Source: Gemmataceae bacterium (lineage in GTDB: Bacteria; Planctomycetota; Planctomycetia; Gemmatales; Gemmataceae). Taken from it: a stretch of DNA of 64,000 nucleotides. How positions within the stretch are numbered: position 1 is the first letter of the stretch; each line of letters starts with the position of its first letter. A program made the position numbers and the translations under genes. The notes beneath the pieces are model-generated. The model was not told the DNA's origin, made no database searches, and was given only the letters and a program-made list of their open reading frames with translations. Positions 40,821-51,373 of the stretch are shown piece after piece. The stretch covers positions 962,655-1,026,654 of the forward strand of contig LR594584.1 in assembly GCA_901538445.1 (NCBI GenBank). The letters run 5' to 3'.

Positions 40821-43010
40821 TCACTTCTTCTCGAACGGGTTCTCGGCCCCGGTGGTGGGGGTCGCCCGCCGCTGCTGCACGACCGAGATCCACTTGTCCC
40901 AGTCGCCGATGATCTTGCGGCGGTTCTCGTCGACCTCGTCGGTGAGGCTGTTCTTGACGAACAGCTTGCCGTCCGGGCGGACGATGAGCATCTCGGCGGC
41001 CACGTCCTCGGTGACCGACTTGCCGGTGACCGGCGACTTGGTCACGACCTTACCGCCCTCGAAGTCCACGAGGACCGACTTGGTGGTGAAGTCCACGAGC
41101 CAGCCGCGGGGCAGGTTGATGTCCTTCTTACCGATGATGGTCCGGTCGGCGACCTCGCGGAGGACGTACTGGTTGTCCTTGCTCGACCACAGGGGCAGCT
41201 TGATGTACTGCTTGCGGCCGACGTACTCGCCGCGGCCCACGGGCATGTCGGCGACCACCCACGCGCCGACCGGCTCGCGGTTCCCACCGGCATCGGTCCG
41301 CACCTGTTCGAGCCAGCTCGCCATCTCGACGACCACCTGGTTGTCCTTGGCCTGGAGCCGCTCCTTGAGGTCCCGCTCCTTGCCGTACTCCTCCTCGACC
41401 TTCTTGCGGAACGCGGCCGGGTCGATGGCGTAGAGGTACGACTCGGTCGGGACGGTGATCGCGTCGGCGATCTGCGCCCACGGGCTGAACACCTCTTTGA
41501 CCTTGGCGTACTGCGGGATCGCGACCTCCTTGAACCGGTCGTGGTTCGGGTTGATCATCCGCAGCCGGACCCGGTACTCGTAGGTGTACCCGGGCTTCAC
41601 GTCCACGTCGATGAACCGCAGGAGCAGTTGCTCGATCTGGATCGGGGGGGCCACCTCCTGGTTCGAGGCCTCGCCCGGCTTCGGGTACCCGCCGGTGCCG
41701 GGGGCGAACAGCCCCTTCGGGGGTGCCGCCTTGGGCGGGGTAATGACCGGGCCGCCGACCAGTTCCTGCGAGAAGATGCCGCTGGCCGTCGCCCCGTCCT
41801 GCGGGGTGAACAGGCTCTTGCGGGGCGGGCGGCTGGTGAGCCGGGTCATCAGGTCCGACGGGGACTGTTGCTTGGTGCTCGCGTCCCGCATCTTCTTGAT
41901 CGTCGCGTTGATCGCGTCAAGCCGCACGTTCGGGTAGCTCCCGAGCTCCTCGACCAGCTTCGGCAGCGGCAGGGCCAGCGCCATGTCGTACCGGATGAAG
42001 TGCGACAGGTAGCCGTCCTCGAAGTGGTCGGCCAGCTTGCGGGCGTTGATGAGGTCCGCGTACTTGTCCTCGTAGTTGTAGTCGGACCAGTCCTGGAACA
42101 CCTCGGTCTTGCCGCCCGGCAGGACGCGGGACACGCGGCGCTGGACCTCGTACCCGTCGTACAGCGGCCCCCACAGTTGGGCCTCCTCGAAGCTCGGGAG
42201 CCGCAGCGCCCGCTTGATCTCCTCCACTTGCTTCTTGTACGGCACCTCGGCGTTGATGATGACCATGCGGAGCGGGATCACGGTCATGGCCGGGAGCTCG
42301 CCGGCCTCGCCGGCCTTGTCGAGCTCGTCGAGCGGCACGTACTTGAGCGCCTTCTCGATCCGCTGCGCGTTGGCGTTGAACCCCTCGCCGGACTGGCCGT
42401 ACGGGTTCACCCCGCCCGGCCCGGGGCCGACGCCCGGCTGGGGCTGGGGCTGGGTCTGAACGACCGGGCGCGCCCCGCGCAGCTTCCCGCGGAACGCCTC
42501 GACCGCTTCCTTCTGCTTCGCCTTGTCCTTCTCGTTAACCGCCTTGGTGGTGATGACGCCGATCCGGGCCTGGCCCTGGTTGTCGAACGTGATGTCGTAC
42601 CCCTTCATCGGGGCGCGGACGAGGTCCACCTGGTACGCGCCGATCGGGAGCACGAGCGGGTTCTCGCGCTTGGTGTCCGGCTTGGCGATCGGATCGAACT
42701 GCGGGCCGGTGGTCGAGAACCACTCGACCGACACGGGCTGCTGCTTGTGCGGCTTCTGGAGCCACTCGGGGAGGACGGCGTCCTGCATGTCCGCCTCGGA
42801 CACCTCGGGGGCGCGGATCTTCCGCTGCACCTGGTCGGCCTTGTTGTCGAGGTTCTGGGCCAACTCGGTCGGGTTCTTCGCGCCGGACCACCGGCTCGCG
42901 CCCCAGACCAGGAACACGAACAGGAACAGGCCGGCGACGGCCATGGCGAGCACCTCGCCCTTGGCCACGAGAATCTGCGCGATGTCAGCTTTCGACTTTC
43001 CCTTGGCCAT
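40821..43010 (-). CDS. Single-span membrane protein of unknown function, pilM-associated
   Basis: MAKGKSKADIAQILVAKGEVLAMAVAGLFLFVFLVWGASRW; third gene of the pilM-led run. Confidence 0.75.
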   Translation of the reverse strand: MAKGKSKADIAQILVAKGEVLAMAVAGLFLFVFLVWGASRWSGAKNPTELAQNLDNKADQVQRKIRAPEVSEADMQDAVLPEWLQKPHKQQPVSVEWFSTTGPQFDPIAKPDTKRENPLVLPIGAYQVDLVRAPMKGYDITFDNQGQARIGVITTKAVNEKDKAKQKEAVEAFRGKLRGARPVVQTQPQPQPGVGPGPGGVNPYGQSGEGFNANAQRIEKALKYVPLDELDKAGEAGELPAMTVIPLRMVIINAEVPYKKQVEEIKRALRLPSFEEAQLWGPLYDGYEVQRRVSRVLPGGKTEVFQDWSDYNYEDKYADLINARKLADHFEDGYLSHFIRYDMALALPLPKLVEELGSYPNVRLDAINATIKKMRDASTKQQSPSDLMTRLTSRPPRKSLFTPQDGATASGIFSQELVGGPVITPPKAAPPKGLFAPGTGGYPKPGEASNQEVAPPIQIEQLLLRFIDVDVKPGYTYEYRVRLRMINPNHDRFKEVAIPQYAKVKEVFSPWAQIADAITVPTESYLYAIDPAAFRKKVEEEYGKERDLKERLQAKDNQVVVEMASWLEQVRTDAGGNREPVGAWVVADMPVGRGEYVGRKQYIKLPLWSSKDNQYVLREVADRTIIGKKDINLPRGWLVDFTTKSVLVDFEGGKVVTKSPVTGKSVTEDVAAEMLIVRPDGKLFVKNSLTDEVDENRRKIIGDWDKWISVVQQRRATPTTGAENPFEKK

Positions 43011-43121
43011 GGCGCGGCACCTCCAGCGGGGCGTGCGGTGAGTTCGGGTTCGGGTCGGGCCGCCCGACGTCCGTGGGGCATAACACGGCACGGGGCGGCG
43101 GCGTTGGCGGTTCCGGCGGCG

Positions 43122-45128
43122 TCAGCGGCCGCGGCGGCGCGTCTTCGGGGTCTTCGGCTCGGGGACGGTCGCGTCCTTCGGGGCCTTGTCGCCCGGGGCC
43201 TTCGGCTCGGGGGCGTCGCCGCCCTTCCCGACCGGGGCCTTGGGCTCGATCTTCGGCTCGGCGACCTTCGGGTCCGGCCGCGGCTCGACCTTCGGCTTCG
43301 GCTCGACCCGCACGGGCGCGTCCTTGGCCTTCGGGTCGGTCCCCTCGACCGCGGCGTACTTCTCGTAGAGCGAGACGACGCCGTACACGTCGAGTTCGAT
43401 CAGCCCGGAGGTGAGCTGCGACTCGGAGACGGTCGAGAGCCCGCCGCTGCCCGGGAACCCGAACGGCCCGCCGGGGCCGGTCCCGCCCGGCCCGGGGAGC
43501 GGGGCCGGGCCGGGGAGCGGCCGCGGGCCGCCGGGCCGCCGGTCGGGGTCGGACTGGAACTCGCCGCTCAGGTTCCCCTGCCCCGACAGGATCACCCCGC
43601 CACTCGGGTCGAGCGGGTTGCTCGGGTTGTTGATCCCGTTGTTGAGCGAGTCCCGGAACCGGGTCCAGGTCACCTGGGTGATCTGGAACTTGAGCGGGGA
43701 GTTGGCGTAGGCGAGGAGCACGTCCTGCATGTACGCCTGGTCCACGACCACGGCGATGCCGACGGGCATGCGGCGGACCTCGCCGGTCACCTCGATGTAC
43801 CGCTTCTTGTTGCCGTTCACCACCTGGTCGACGGTGCCGCCGCCGGAGCGGAGCCCGGGGCCGGTAGCCCCGGGGGCGCCCGGGAACCCGCCGGGGGGCG
43901 GGAACGTCGGCCCCTTCGGCGCGCCGGGGCCGCCCGGTCCGGGGGGCGGGGCGGCCGCGGCCGCCCGCTGCTCCTCCTCGACGTACGCCTTGAAGTTCGG
44001 GATCTTCATCTGCTTGTCGGCGAACCGGCTGTCGGTCAGCCCGAGCGCGAGGTTCTCGATCCGGCGGACCGGGACGGTGCGGGTGTCGAACACCTGCTCG
44101 ACCTTGACGATCTCGACCACGTCGCCGGTGATGATGTGCTCGTCGGTCGGGACGATGGTCATCACGTTCGCCGGGGAGCCGTCGGCCTTGGTCGCGCCGC
44201 GGCCGGGGAGGAACTCGCCGCCGATCTTGAACTCGAACGGCACCACGTCCTTGCCCGGCTGGAGCCACACCTTCACCACCATCGTGTTGTTCAGCCCCAT
44301 AAGCTGGAGCCGGTCCGTGTGGTTGATGAGCCGGCCGCCGAGCACCCGCTTGTTGTCCTTGTTGGCGACCTCCAGCTCCAGCTCCCAGATCCGGCTGCGG
44401 AACTTGCGGCGGAGCGGGTCGTTGGGCTGCTTGCTCACCGGGTCGTCGATGACCTGGTCGTTCTTCACGTACTTGACCCGCTGGAACTCGGCCATCTGCG
44501 CGTTCACCTGGCGGATCGCGTCGAGCATGGACCGCTGGACCCACACGTCCTCCATCATGAGCCAGATCTGCTCGGACGTGAGCTGCCGCTCGTCCCAGGC
44601 GTTGACGTGCCGGAGGACCGACTGCCACCCGGCCTTGAACTGGGTCGGGGCGATGAGGTCGGCCATGCCGGGGTTCGGCAGGCTCGCCTTCCGGTTGGGC
44701 AGGTCCTTGGAGAACTCGGCGAGGTACACCTCGGGCTTCTGGAACTCGGCGTACTGCGAGTCCCCGGACGGGATCGGGTCGCCGAACTTCAGGCCGAGCC
44801 GCTCGACCTCCTTGAGCCGGGCCGAGGTCTTGGGCCACACGTACAGCGCCTTCTGCCGCTCCCAGTTCTGCTTCCACAGCTCGTTCTTCTTGTCCTGGAC
44901 CTTGCTCACCTGCGACTGGATCGCCTCGATGAGCTTGTCGGACTTCGGGTTCAGCTTCGCGGCGATGGACTGCTCGCTGGTCTTGTAGTCCTTCTCGCGG
45001 TTCTCGATGGCCTCGCCGACGCTCGAGCTGATCGTGAACACGGCGATCAGCACGAACAGCGGCACGAGGCCGGCCAGCACCCAGAAGTGGTGCTTCTTGA
45101 GCAGTTCCTTGGTGTCCTTCTTTGCCAT
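43122..45128 (-). CDS. Single-span membrane protein, coiled-coil/proline-rich, pilM-associated
   Basis: MAKKDTKELLKKHHFWVLAGLVPLFVLIAVFTISSSVGEAIENREKDYKTSEQSIAAKL; proline/glycine-rich tail. Confidence 0.75.
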   Translation of the reverse strand: MAKKDTKELLKKHHFWVLAGLVPLFVLIAVFTISSSVGEAIENREKDYKTSEQSIAAKLNPKSDKLIEAIQSQVSKVQDKKNELWKQNWERQKALYVWPKTSARLKEVERLGLKFGDPIPSGDSQYAEFQKPEVYLAEFSKDLPNRKASLPNPGMADLIAPTQFKAGWQSVLRHVNAWDERQLTSEQIWLMMEDVWVQRSMLDAIRQVNAQMAEFQRVKYVKNDQVIDDPVSKQPNDPLRRKFRSRIWELELEVANKDNKRVLGGRLINHTDRLQLMGLNNTMVVKVWLQPGKDVVPFEFKIGGEFLPGRGATKADGSPANVMTIVPTDEHIITGDVVEIVKVEQVFDTRTVPVRRIENLALGLTDSRFADKQMKIPNFKAYVEEEQRAAAAAPPPGPGGPGAPKGPTFPPPGGFPGAPGATGPGLRSGGGTVDQVVNGNKKRYIEVTGEVRRMPVGIAVVVDQAYMQDVLLAYANSPLKFQITQVTWTRFRDSLNNGINNPSNPLDPSGGVILSGQGNLSGEFQSDPDRRPGGPRPLPGPAPLPGPGGTGPGGPFGFPGSGGLSTVSESQLTSGLIELDVYGVVSLYEKYAAVEGTDPKAKDAPVRVEPKPKVEPRPDPKVAEPKIEPKAPVGKGGDAPEPKAPGDKAPKDATVPEPKTPKTRRRGR

Positions 45129-45217
45129 GACGGTAGCCCGCGGGGTGGTGTGTTATTGGGGGGGCCCCGCGAACCCGTTCGGGCTCAGCGGGGCGGTTCG
45201 TGCGTCAACCGGGCCGG

Positions 45218-47749
45218 TCAGTCGTCGATCCGCCCGCGGACCCCGCCGGCGCCGGGTAGCCCGGACCCGCCCGCGCCCGCGTTCGGGTCCACGGTGCCGC
45301 TGCCCGACGGGATCGGCTCGCGCCAGATGAACATGACGACGAACTCGTACCGGCGGCGGGTCGGGGTGCCGTCCTTCTTCTCCCCGACGCCGGGGGTCCC
45401 GACCGGCGGGGCCGGGGTGAACGGGGCCGGGCCGGTGCCGCCGGGCTGGGCGGCGGCGGTGCCGGTGAGCCGCTCGCGCCAGTCCGGGCCGAGCGGGGCC
45501 GCGGCCGCCGGCGCGCCGCCCTCCAGGCCGGGGGTGCCGCCGGGGGGCAGCGCCGGGACGCCGCCCGCACCGCCGCGGCCGCCCCGGTCGGTGAACAGCT
45601 TGTCGAGGTACGACGTGGAGATGTACTTGAACGTGTTCTGCGGCGCGTCCTCGACCATCCAGATGTTGTAGATGAACGGGTGCGACACCTTGCCCTTCAC
45701 CGGGTCCTGCACGCCGACGATGAACTGGCCCACCTTGTTGTCGTTGCGGACCGTGACCTCGCCCTTCTCGTTGCGGACCTTGACCTCGCCCTGGGCGGCG
45801 AACTGGTCGAACTTCTGGAGGTTCCGCAGGAGCGCCCGCTCGAGGAACGCCGGCCCCTCGTGGTGGTCGGTGTACCCGCGGACCTCGACGACCCACACGC
45901 CCTCGGTCGGCTTCTCGTTCGGGCCGAGGACCGGCTTCCACGCGGGCTTGAACTTGCCCTCGCCCCGCTCGGGCGACGGCTCCTTCTCCGAGTCGAGCAT
46001 CTTCTCCGCAATGAACTTGCCGTACCCGCGGGTCTTCCCGTCGCCGTACACCGCGTCGTCGGCGGCCGCGAGGAACTCGGCCGGGTTGGTGACCCACCGG
46101 GTGTGGATCGCCTCGACGTTGATCATCGCGAGGTTCTTCGGGTGGTCCGAGGCGTCGTCGGCCAGCGCCTGTTCGATGGGCACCCCGCGGGCCATCCGCT
46201 GCTTGAACCAGTTGAGCGCCTCGACCCCGACGTTGTCGGCCCCGCGCCACTTGAACTCGTCCGGGATGTTGCCCTCGCCCTTCTCCCCGGCCCGGGGCAT
46301 CACGGCCGTCTGGACCTCGATCAGCCGGGGCCAGTTGAGCCGCTCCTCCTGCCCGGCGATCACGGTCTTGCCGCGGGCCTGCTCCTCGAGCGACTTGTTC
46401 TTCGAGTCGTTGAACTTGGTCAACTGCGAGTCGTGCTGCCCGATGGCCGACTTGATGTGCGCCTGGGCGTCGGCGATCTTCTTGTCCGAGACCGACTTGA
46501 GGTCGGCCGAGAACCCGAGGGCCAGGCCGGTGGTGCCGACGAGCAGCATCGCGGCCGCGGCGACCGCGTAGGGCTTCTTCCCGCGGATGATGCGGTCGAA
46601 CCGGATCTCGGGCGGGAGCAGGTTGGTCGCGAGCCGGGCCTCGCCGAGCCCCTGGAGCGCCAGCCCGTAGGCGATCGGGAACGTCAGCAGGTTCTCCTGG
46701 AACAGCGGGTCGGCCAGCACCCCCTCGCCGGACAGCCGCGCGAACTTCGACGGCTTGCGGACCTCCAGCGACAGCTTGTCCCCGAGGTACTTCTGGAGCC
46801 CGGGGAGCTTGAACGCGCTGCCGAGGCCGACGAGGTACGCGACGTGCGCGTCGCGGTGGGTGTTGGTGAAGTACCCGAGCGACCGCTGCACCTCGCCGAC
46901 GAAGTCGGTGAGCACCGGCTTGATCGCCTTGAGGATGTTCGCCATCTCCGGGCTCTTGGCGGCGTTCCGCTTCAGGTGCTCGGCCTTGGCGAACGTGAGC
47001 TTCAGTTCCTTGGTCAGCGCGCGGGTGAAGTTGTTGCCGCCGAGCGGGATCGGCCGCTGCCAGATGATCTTGCCGCCGTCGGTGATGATGAGGTTCGAGG
47101 CGTCGGTGCCGATGTCCATGACAACGGCGCACCGCTTCTTGCCCTTGGGCGTGTCGTCGCTGGCGTCCGGCGCGTCCTCGGGGACCGGGACGCTCCCGCC
47201 CTTCTTGAGGATCTCGTAGGTCGCGAAGTTCACCAGCGCCAGCGGCGACATCTGGACCATGTGGACCTCGACCTTCGACCCGGCGAAGTACCCGAGGTAG
47301 CGGGCGATGACGTCCCGCTTCATGGCGAACAGGCCGATCTCCGTCTCGAGCGCGAACCCGTCGACGGACTCGCCGCCGGCGATCTTCTGGAAGTCCCAGA
47401 CGACCTCGTCGAGGGGGAACGGGATCTGCTGCTTGGCCTCGAACTTGACGATCTCGGCGATCTTCTTCTCTTCGACCGGCGGGAGCTTGACGAACCGGGC
47501 GAGGCCGGACTGGCCGGCGATGCCGATGGCGACGTCGTCGAACTTGAGGGTGTTCCGGGACAGGAACTTCTCGAGCGCCTCGCGGATCAGCGCGTCCGGG
47601 TCGGCGTCGGGCTGGGAGAGGATCTTGGTGTGCTCGACGTAGTCGAACGCCGTGGCGGTGGGCCGGCCGTCGATGAGTTCGAGGCGAATGGCCTTCAGGG
47701 CGCACTGACCGATGTCGATGCCCCAGACGCCTTTCTGCGGTACTGCCAT
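45218..47749 (-). CDS. pilM: Type IV pilus assembly protein PilM with large C-terminal extension
   Basis: WGIDIGQCALKAIRLELIDGRPTATAFDYVEH...FEAKQQIPFPLDEVVWDFQKI...VMDIGTDASNLIITDGGKIIWQRPIPLGGNNFTRAL (actin-like). Confidence 0.88.
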   Translation of the reverse strand: MAVPQKGVWGIDIGQCALKAIRLELIDGRPTATAFDYVEHTKILSQPDADPDALIREALEKFLSRNTLKFDDVAIGIAGQSGLARFVKLPPVEEKKIAEIVKFEAKQQIPFPLDEVVWDFQKIAGGESVDGFALETEIGLFAMKRDVIARYLGYFAGSKVEVHMVQMSPLALVNFATYEILKKGGSVPVPEDAPDASDDTPKGKKRCAVVMDIGTDASNLIITDGGKIIWQRPIPLGGNNFTRALTKELKLTFAKAEHLKRNAAKSPEMANILKAIKPVLTDFVGEVQRSLGYFTNTHRDAHVAYLVGLGSAFKLPGLQKYLGDKLSLEVRKPSKFARLSGEGVLADPLFQENLLTFPIAYGLALQGLGEARLATNLLPPEIRFDRIIRGKKPYAVAAAAMLLVGTTGLALGFSADLKSVSDKKIADAQAHIKSAIGQHDSQLTKFNDSKNKSLEEQARGKTVIAGQEERLNWPRLIEVQTAVMPRAGEKGEGNIPDEFKWRGADNVGVEALNWFKQRMARGVPIEQALADDASDHPKNLAMINVEAIHTRWVTNPAEFLAAADDAVYGDGKTRGYGKFIAEKMLDSEKEPSPERGEGKFKPAWKPVLGPNEKPTEGVWVVEVRGYTDHHEGPAFLERALLRNLQKFDQFAAQGEVKVRNEKGEVTVRNDNKVGQFIVGVQDPVKGKVSHPFIYNIWMVEDAPQNTFKYISTSYLDKLFTDRGGRGGAGGVPALPPGGTPGLEGGAPAAAAPLGPDWRERLTGTAAAQPGGTGPAPFTPAPPVGTPGVGEKKDGTPTRRRYEFVVMFIWREPIPSGSGTVDPNAGAGGSGLPGAGGVRGRIDD

Positions 47750-48285
47750 ATCGGGTGTCTCCGGAGCGGTTGCGTGTGCGGGGTCGCGGACCCGAGCGTG
47801 GGCGGCGAACGTTGCCCCGGGCTCTCTCGGTCCCTCGTCTCGTGCCGGCGGGCGACGTGTGCAGGCGACCGACCCGGGCCGGGGGCTACGGACCCCTGGG
47901 AGACGGGTCGGTGACTCAAGTTCGAGCGGCGAACGGTGCCGATGGATTCACGGTATCATCCCGGAACTACGGCTGTCAACGAACACAACACCCGCCGCGA
48001 CAGAATGTTGGCGGGACCGAACGCGAAACCGCCCCGTCTTCCCGCGCCCCTGCGCCGCACCCGCACGGCCCCCGCAATCCGCACCAGCCGGAAAACGAGT
48101 GTATTTATCGTGAACCTGCTTGACAGACCGAACAGTGCGGGTTAACGTCTTCTCACGGACGACCACCCCTCGCCCGCTCTTCTCCCCGGATCGGGTTCTC
48201 CCACCCCGACTCGCCACATCTCCACCACGAACGGACCGACCGTTCGCATCGCTCGTATCCCGATCGCCCGTTTCCGGGATTCCAC

Positions 48286-51200
48286 ATGTTCCGTCCGCTC
48301 GTGCCTCGCTGGCTCGCGGCATTGTTCGCCCCCCCGTCTGATCGTCGCTCGCGCCGACGTGTCGGAACGGCCCCGGGGCCGTTCCGCCCGCAGGTGGAAC
48401 CGCTCGGGGACCGCGTCGTGCCCGCCGCCGGACTGGTGCTGTCGGAGGTGCTCACCAACCCGAGCGGGAACGACTCGCCCCTGGAGTACGTCGAACTGGT
48501 CGCCACCCGGGACATCAACTTCGCGGTGACCCCGTACACGGTCGTGTTCGCCGACACCACGAGCTCCCCCGGTCCCGCCGGGTGGGCCAACGGCGGGGTC
48601 CGGTCGTACGCGTTCGCGATCACCTCCGGGACCGTGGCCCGGGGCAGCGTGGTGTACGTGGGCGGGTCCGGGATGGCCCCGACCGGGATCAAGCTCCGGA
48701 CCCTCAACACGGCCACGACCGGCGGAGACGGGTTCGGGGTGCCGCAGGTGCCCGGCGTCCTGGGCAACGGCGGGGGCGAGGCCGACGGGGTGGCCGTGTT
48801 CGACGTGCCGGTCGGGGCCGTCACCCCGTCCAGCGTGCCCGTGGACGCGCTCCTGTTCGGGTCCGCCGTGGGGACCGCGGTGTCTGCCAACTACAAACTG
48901 CCGGTCAACGACCGCTACACCGGGGGGACTGCGAACGCGGGCTCGTTCGTGGCCCCGAACCCGGGCACCGGCCAGCTCCTCACCGCGACCGGGGTGCTGA
49001 ATCCGGTGAGCGGGACGTGGGCGACCGGGCGGTCCTGGTCGCTGGGCACCACGACCACGTCGGGCACCAGCACCGTGGCTCTGCTCCCCGTGGTGACGGT
49101 GGAGAAGATCGCCGACGCGACCGAGGGCGGCACCGCCGGCACGTTCCGGTTCACCCGCACCGGCAGCACGACCGCGGCGCTGACGGTGAACGTGTCCGCG
49201 TCCGGGACGGCCACAGCAGGGACCGACTACACGGCCCCAACCACAGTCACGTTCGGGGTCGGGAACGCCACGGTCGATTACACCGTGACCGCGACCAACG
49301 ACTCGACGTCCGAGCCCACCGAGACGGTCGCGTTCGCCGTCGCCGCGGGCACCGGGTACGTTGCCGGGTCGCCCGCCGCCGCGACGATGGACCTGTACGA
49401 TAACGACGCCCAGGTCGTCGCCCTGGAAGCCGCCACGGACACCGGCGAGGGCACCAACCCCGGCAAATTTCAATTCACGCGGATCGGCAACCTGAGCGGG
49501 TCGCTGACCGCGAACTACACCGTCAGCGGGACCGCCACGTCCGAGACCGACTACACCGCCCTCAGCGGAACCGTCACGTTCGCCGCAGGGGCAGACCGGG
49601 CGGAGGTGCTCGTCGAGGCGTTCGGCGACAACACCACCGACGACGGCGAGACCGTGATCATCACCCTCGGGACCGGCACCGGGTACACCGTCGATTCCCT
49701 CGCCACGACCGCGACCGTCACGATCGCCGACCAGGCGCTGACCGTCTCGGTGATGCAACTCGCGGACGCCACCGAGGGCGTGAGCGATGGCACGTTCCGG
49801 TTCACCCGGGCCGGCGACCTGACGGCCGCACTCGCCGTCGATTACACCGTGAGCGGCACCGCAACCGCCGGCACCGACTACACCGCCCTGAGCGGCACCG
49901 TGACGTTCGGCATTGGCCAGCACACCGTGGACGTGTCGGTGGCCCTGCTGAACGACACGACCGCCGAGCCCACCGAGACGGTGACGGTCACCCTCGATCC
50001 GAGCGACGACTACCAACTCGGCAACGACTCGGACACGCTGTTCGTCAAGGACAACGACACCACCAAGTACATTTGGATCTCGACCAGTTCGACGGACTGG
50101 AATCTGGCCTCGAACTGGAGCACAGGTTCGGTTCCAACCAGCAGCAGCGACGTGTATTTCGACGGCCCGTTGACCGTAGACTGCATCAACGTCGGGTACG
50201 GCCTGAGCACACTCGCCGGCCTGCACCTCGTCAACGGGTACACCGGCACCGCGACCCTCGCCAACGCGCTCTCGGTGGGCACGTTCGAGGAGTCGTCCGG
50301 GACGCTGAACCAACCGGTCTCGGGTCGCGACCTGACCGTCACCGGGGTCATGCTCTGGACCGGCGGCACCCTCAACGCGACCGACAGCGGCACCGCCGTG
50401 AACGTGTCCGGGGCCGTCGGTCGAATCGACCCGCCGGACCTGGGGTCGATGGCGACCGCGAGCACCATGAACGTTCTGAACAGCGCGAACCTGACCCTCC
50501 TCCCCGGCACTATCGAGCTACTCGGAGCAAATAGAGTACAGATTAACGCTGAAGTAAAGGCTCCCGTCCGAAAGAACACGACACTGCGGTTTACTGTCAC
50601 GAATCCCACCCTCCCAATCACTCGTTTCGATGTGGGGAGCGGAGGACAATTCTCACTTCTCAAAACAGACCCCAAATTCACCGGGGTATGCGATCTCGGG
50701 GGGCCACTAGCCGTTACCGGAGGCGAGGTCATCATCGGAGACGGGGTGACACTACTTCTCAGCGGAGCGATCGGACCGGCAGGGCCGTCCTTGTTAATCC
50801 AAAGTGGGCAGATGGAGCTGTATACAGGCAGCGGAATCGAAGCGAACGCTGGGAGCCATTTGACTGGCGGCTCATTGATGACTTTTGTTGTCAGCACAAA
50901 TAGAACCGCATGGCTGAAGGGCAATGTGCTGATTGATGGAGCCACTATCGATCTCACAAATCTCCAACGACCAAATTTCTTGCAGAATTGCACTATTGAG
51001 ATCGACGGCGATACTTCATGGAAGAGCGGCGAATATTATCCTGAGATTCACGGGCTCTCTTCAATGCATTTGTCTTGCATCGGCCAACTGAGCATTACCG
51101 ACAATGTTCAGTTCTTTCCAGATGTACGACAGGAGCCCCCGAACGCCATTGCGTCGGTGATTGCTGTGGCCGCCAAAGGTAAGAAGAGCCAAATCGTTGG

Positions 51201-51321
51201 AGATGCACCAGACATCATCACAAATCCCACCACCGGCCAACCCGACACAACGCATGAGATCATCGCCTCGAGTGACGCTGACGGACTTGTACGAAAGTGG
51301 TCGATCAAACTAACAGAATAA
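48286..51321 (+). CDS. Calx-beta repeat surface/secreted protein
   Basis: N-terminal PQVEPLGDRVVPA motif; repeats EGGTAGTFRFTRTGSTTAALTVNVSASGTATAGTDYT, EGVSDGTFRFTRAGDLTAALAVDYTVSGTATAGTDYTALSGTVTF. Confidence 0.88.
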   Translation: MFRPLVPRWLAALFAPPSDRRSRRRVGTAPGPFRPQVEPLGDRVVPAAGLVLSEVLTNPSGNDSPLEYVELVATRDINFAVTPYTVVFADTTSSPGPAGWANGGVRSYAFAITSGTVARGSVVYVGGSGMAPTGIKLRTLNTATTGGDGFGVPQVPGVLGNGGGEADGVAVFDVPVGAVTPSSVPVDALLFGSAVGTAVSANYKLPVNDRYTGGTANAGSFVAPNPGTGQLLTATGVLNPVSGTWATGRSWSLGTTTTSGTSTVALLPVVTVEKIADATEGGTAGTFRFTRTGSTTAALTVNVSASGTATAGTDYTAPTTVTFGVGNATVDYTVTATNDSTSEPTETVAFAVAAGTGYVAGSPAAATMDLYDNDAQVVALEAATDTGEGTNPGKFQFTRIGNLSGSLTANYTVSGTATSETDYTALSGTVTFAAGADRAEVLVEAFGDNTTDDGETVIITLGTGTGYTVDSLATTATVTIADQALTVSVMQLADATEGVSDGTFRFTRAGDLTAALAVDYTVSGTATAGTDYTALSGTVTFGIGQHTVDVSVALLNDTTAEPTETVTVTLDPSDDYQLGNDSDTLFVKDNDTTKYIWISTSSTDWNLASNWSTGSVPTSSSDVYFDGPLTVDCINVGYGLSTLAGLHLVNGYTGTATLANALSVGTFEESSGTLNQPVSGRDLTVTGVMLWTGGTLNATDSGTAVNVSGAVGRIDPPDLGSMATASTMNVLNSANLTLLPGTIELLGANRVQINAEVKAPVRKNTTLRFTVTNPTLPITRFDVGSGGQFSLLKTDPKFTGVCDLGGPLAVTGGEVIIGDGVTLLLSGAIGPAGPSLLIQSGQMELYTGSGIEANAGSHLTGGSLMTFVVSTNRTAWLKGNVLIDGATIDLTNLQRPNFLQNCTIEIDGDTSWKSGEYYPEIHGLSSMHLSCIGQLSITDNVQFFPDVRQEPPNAIASVIAVAAKGKKSQIVGDAPDIITNPTTGQPDTTHEIIASSDADGLVRKWSIKLTE

Positions 51322-51373
51322 CATCAACTCGACTCAACTAACCGCTTTACCCCCCCTCCCTCGGGAGCCACAT

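Noticed and set aside
41541-45671. Plus-strand 1376-aa ORF
   Set aside because: Antisense to three pilM-cluster genes; biased composition, no domain.
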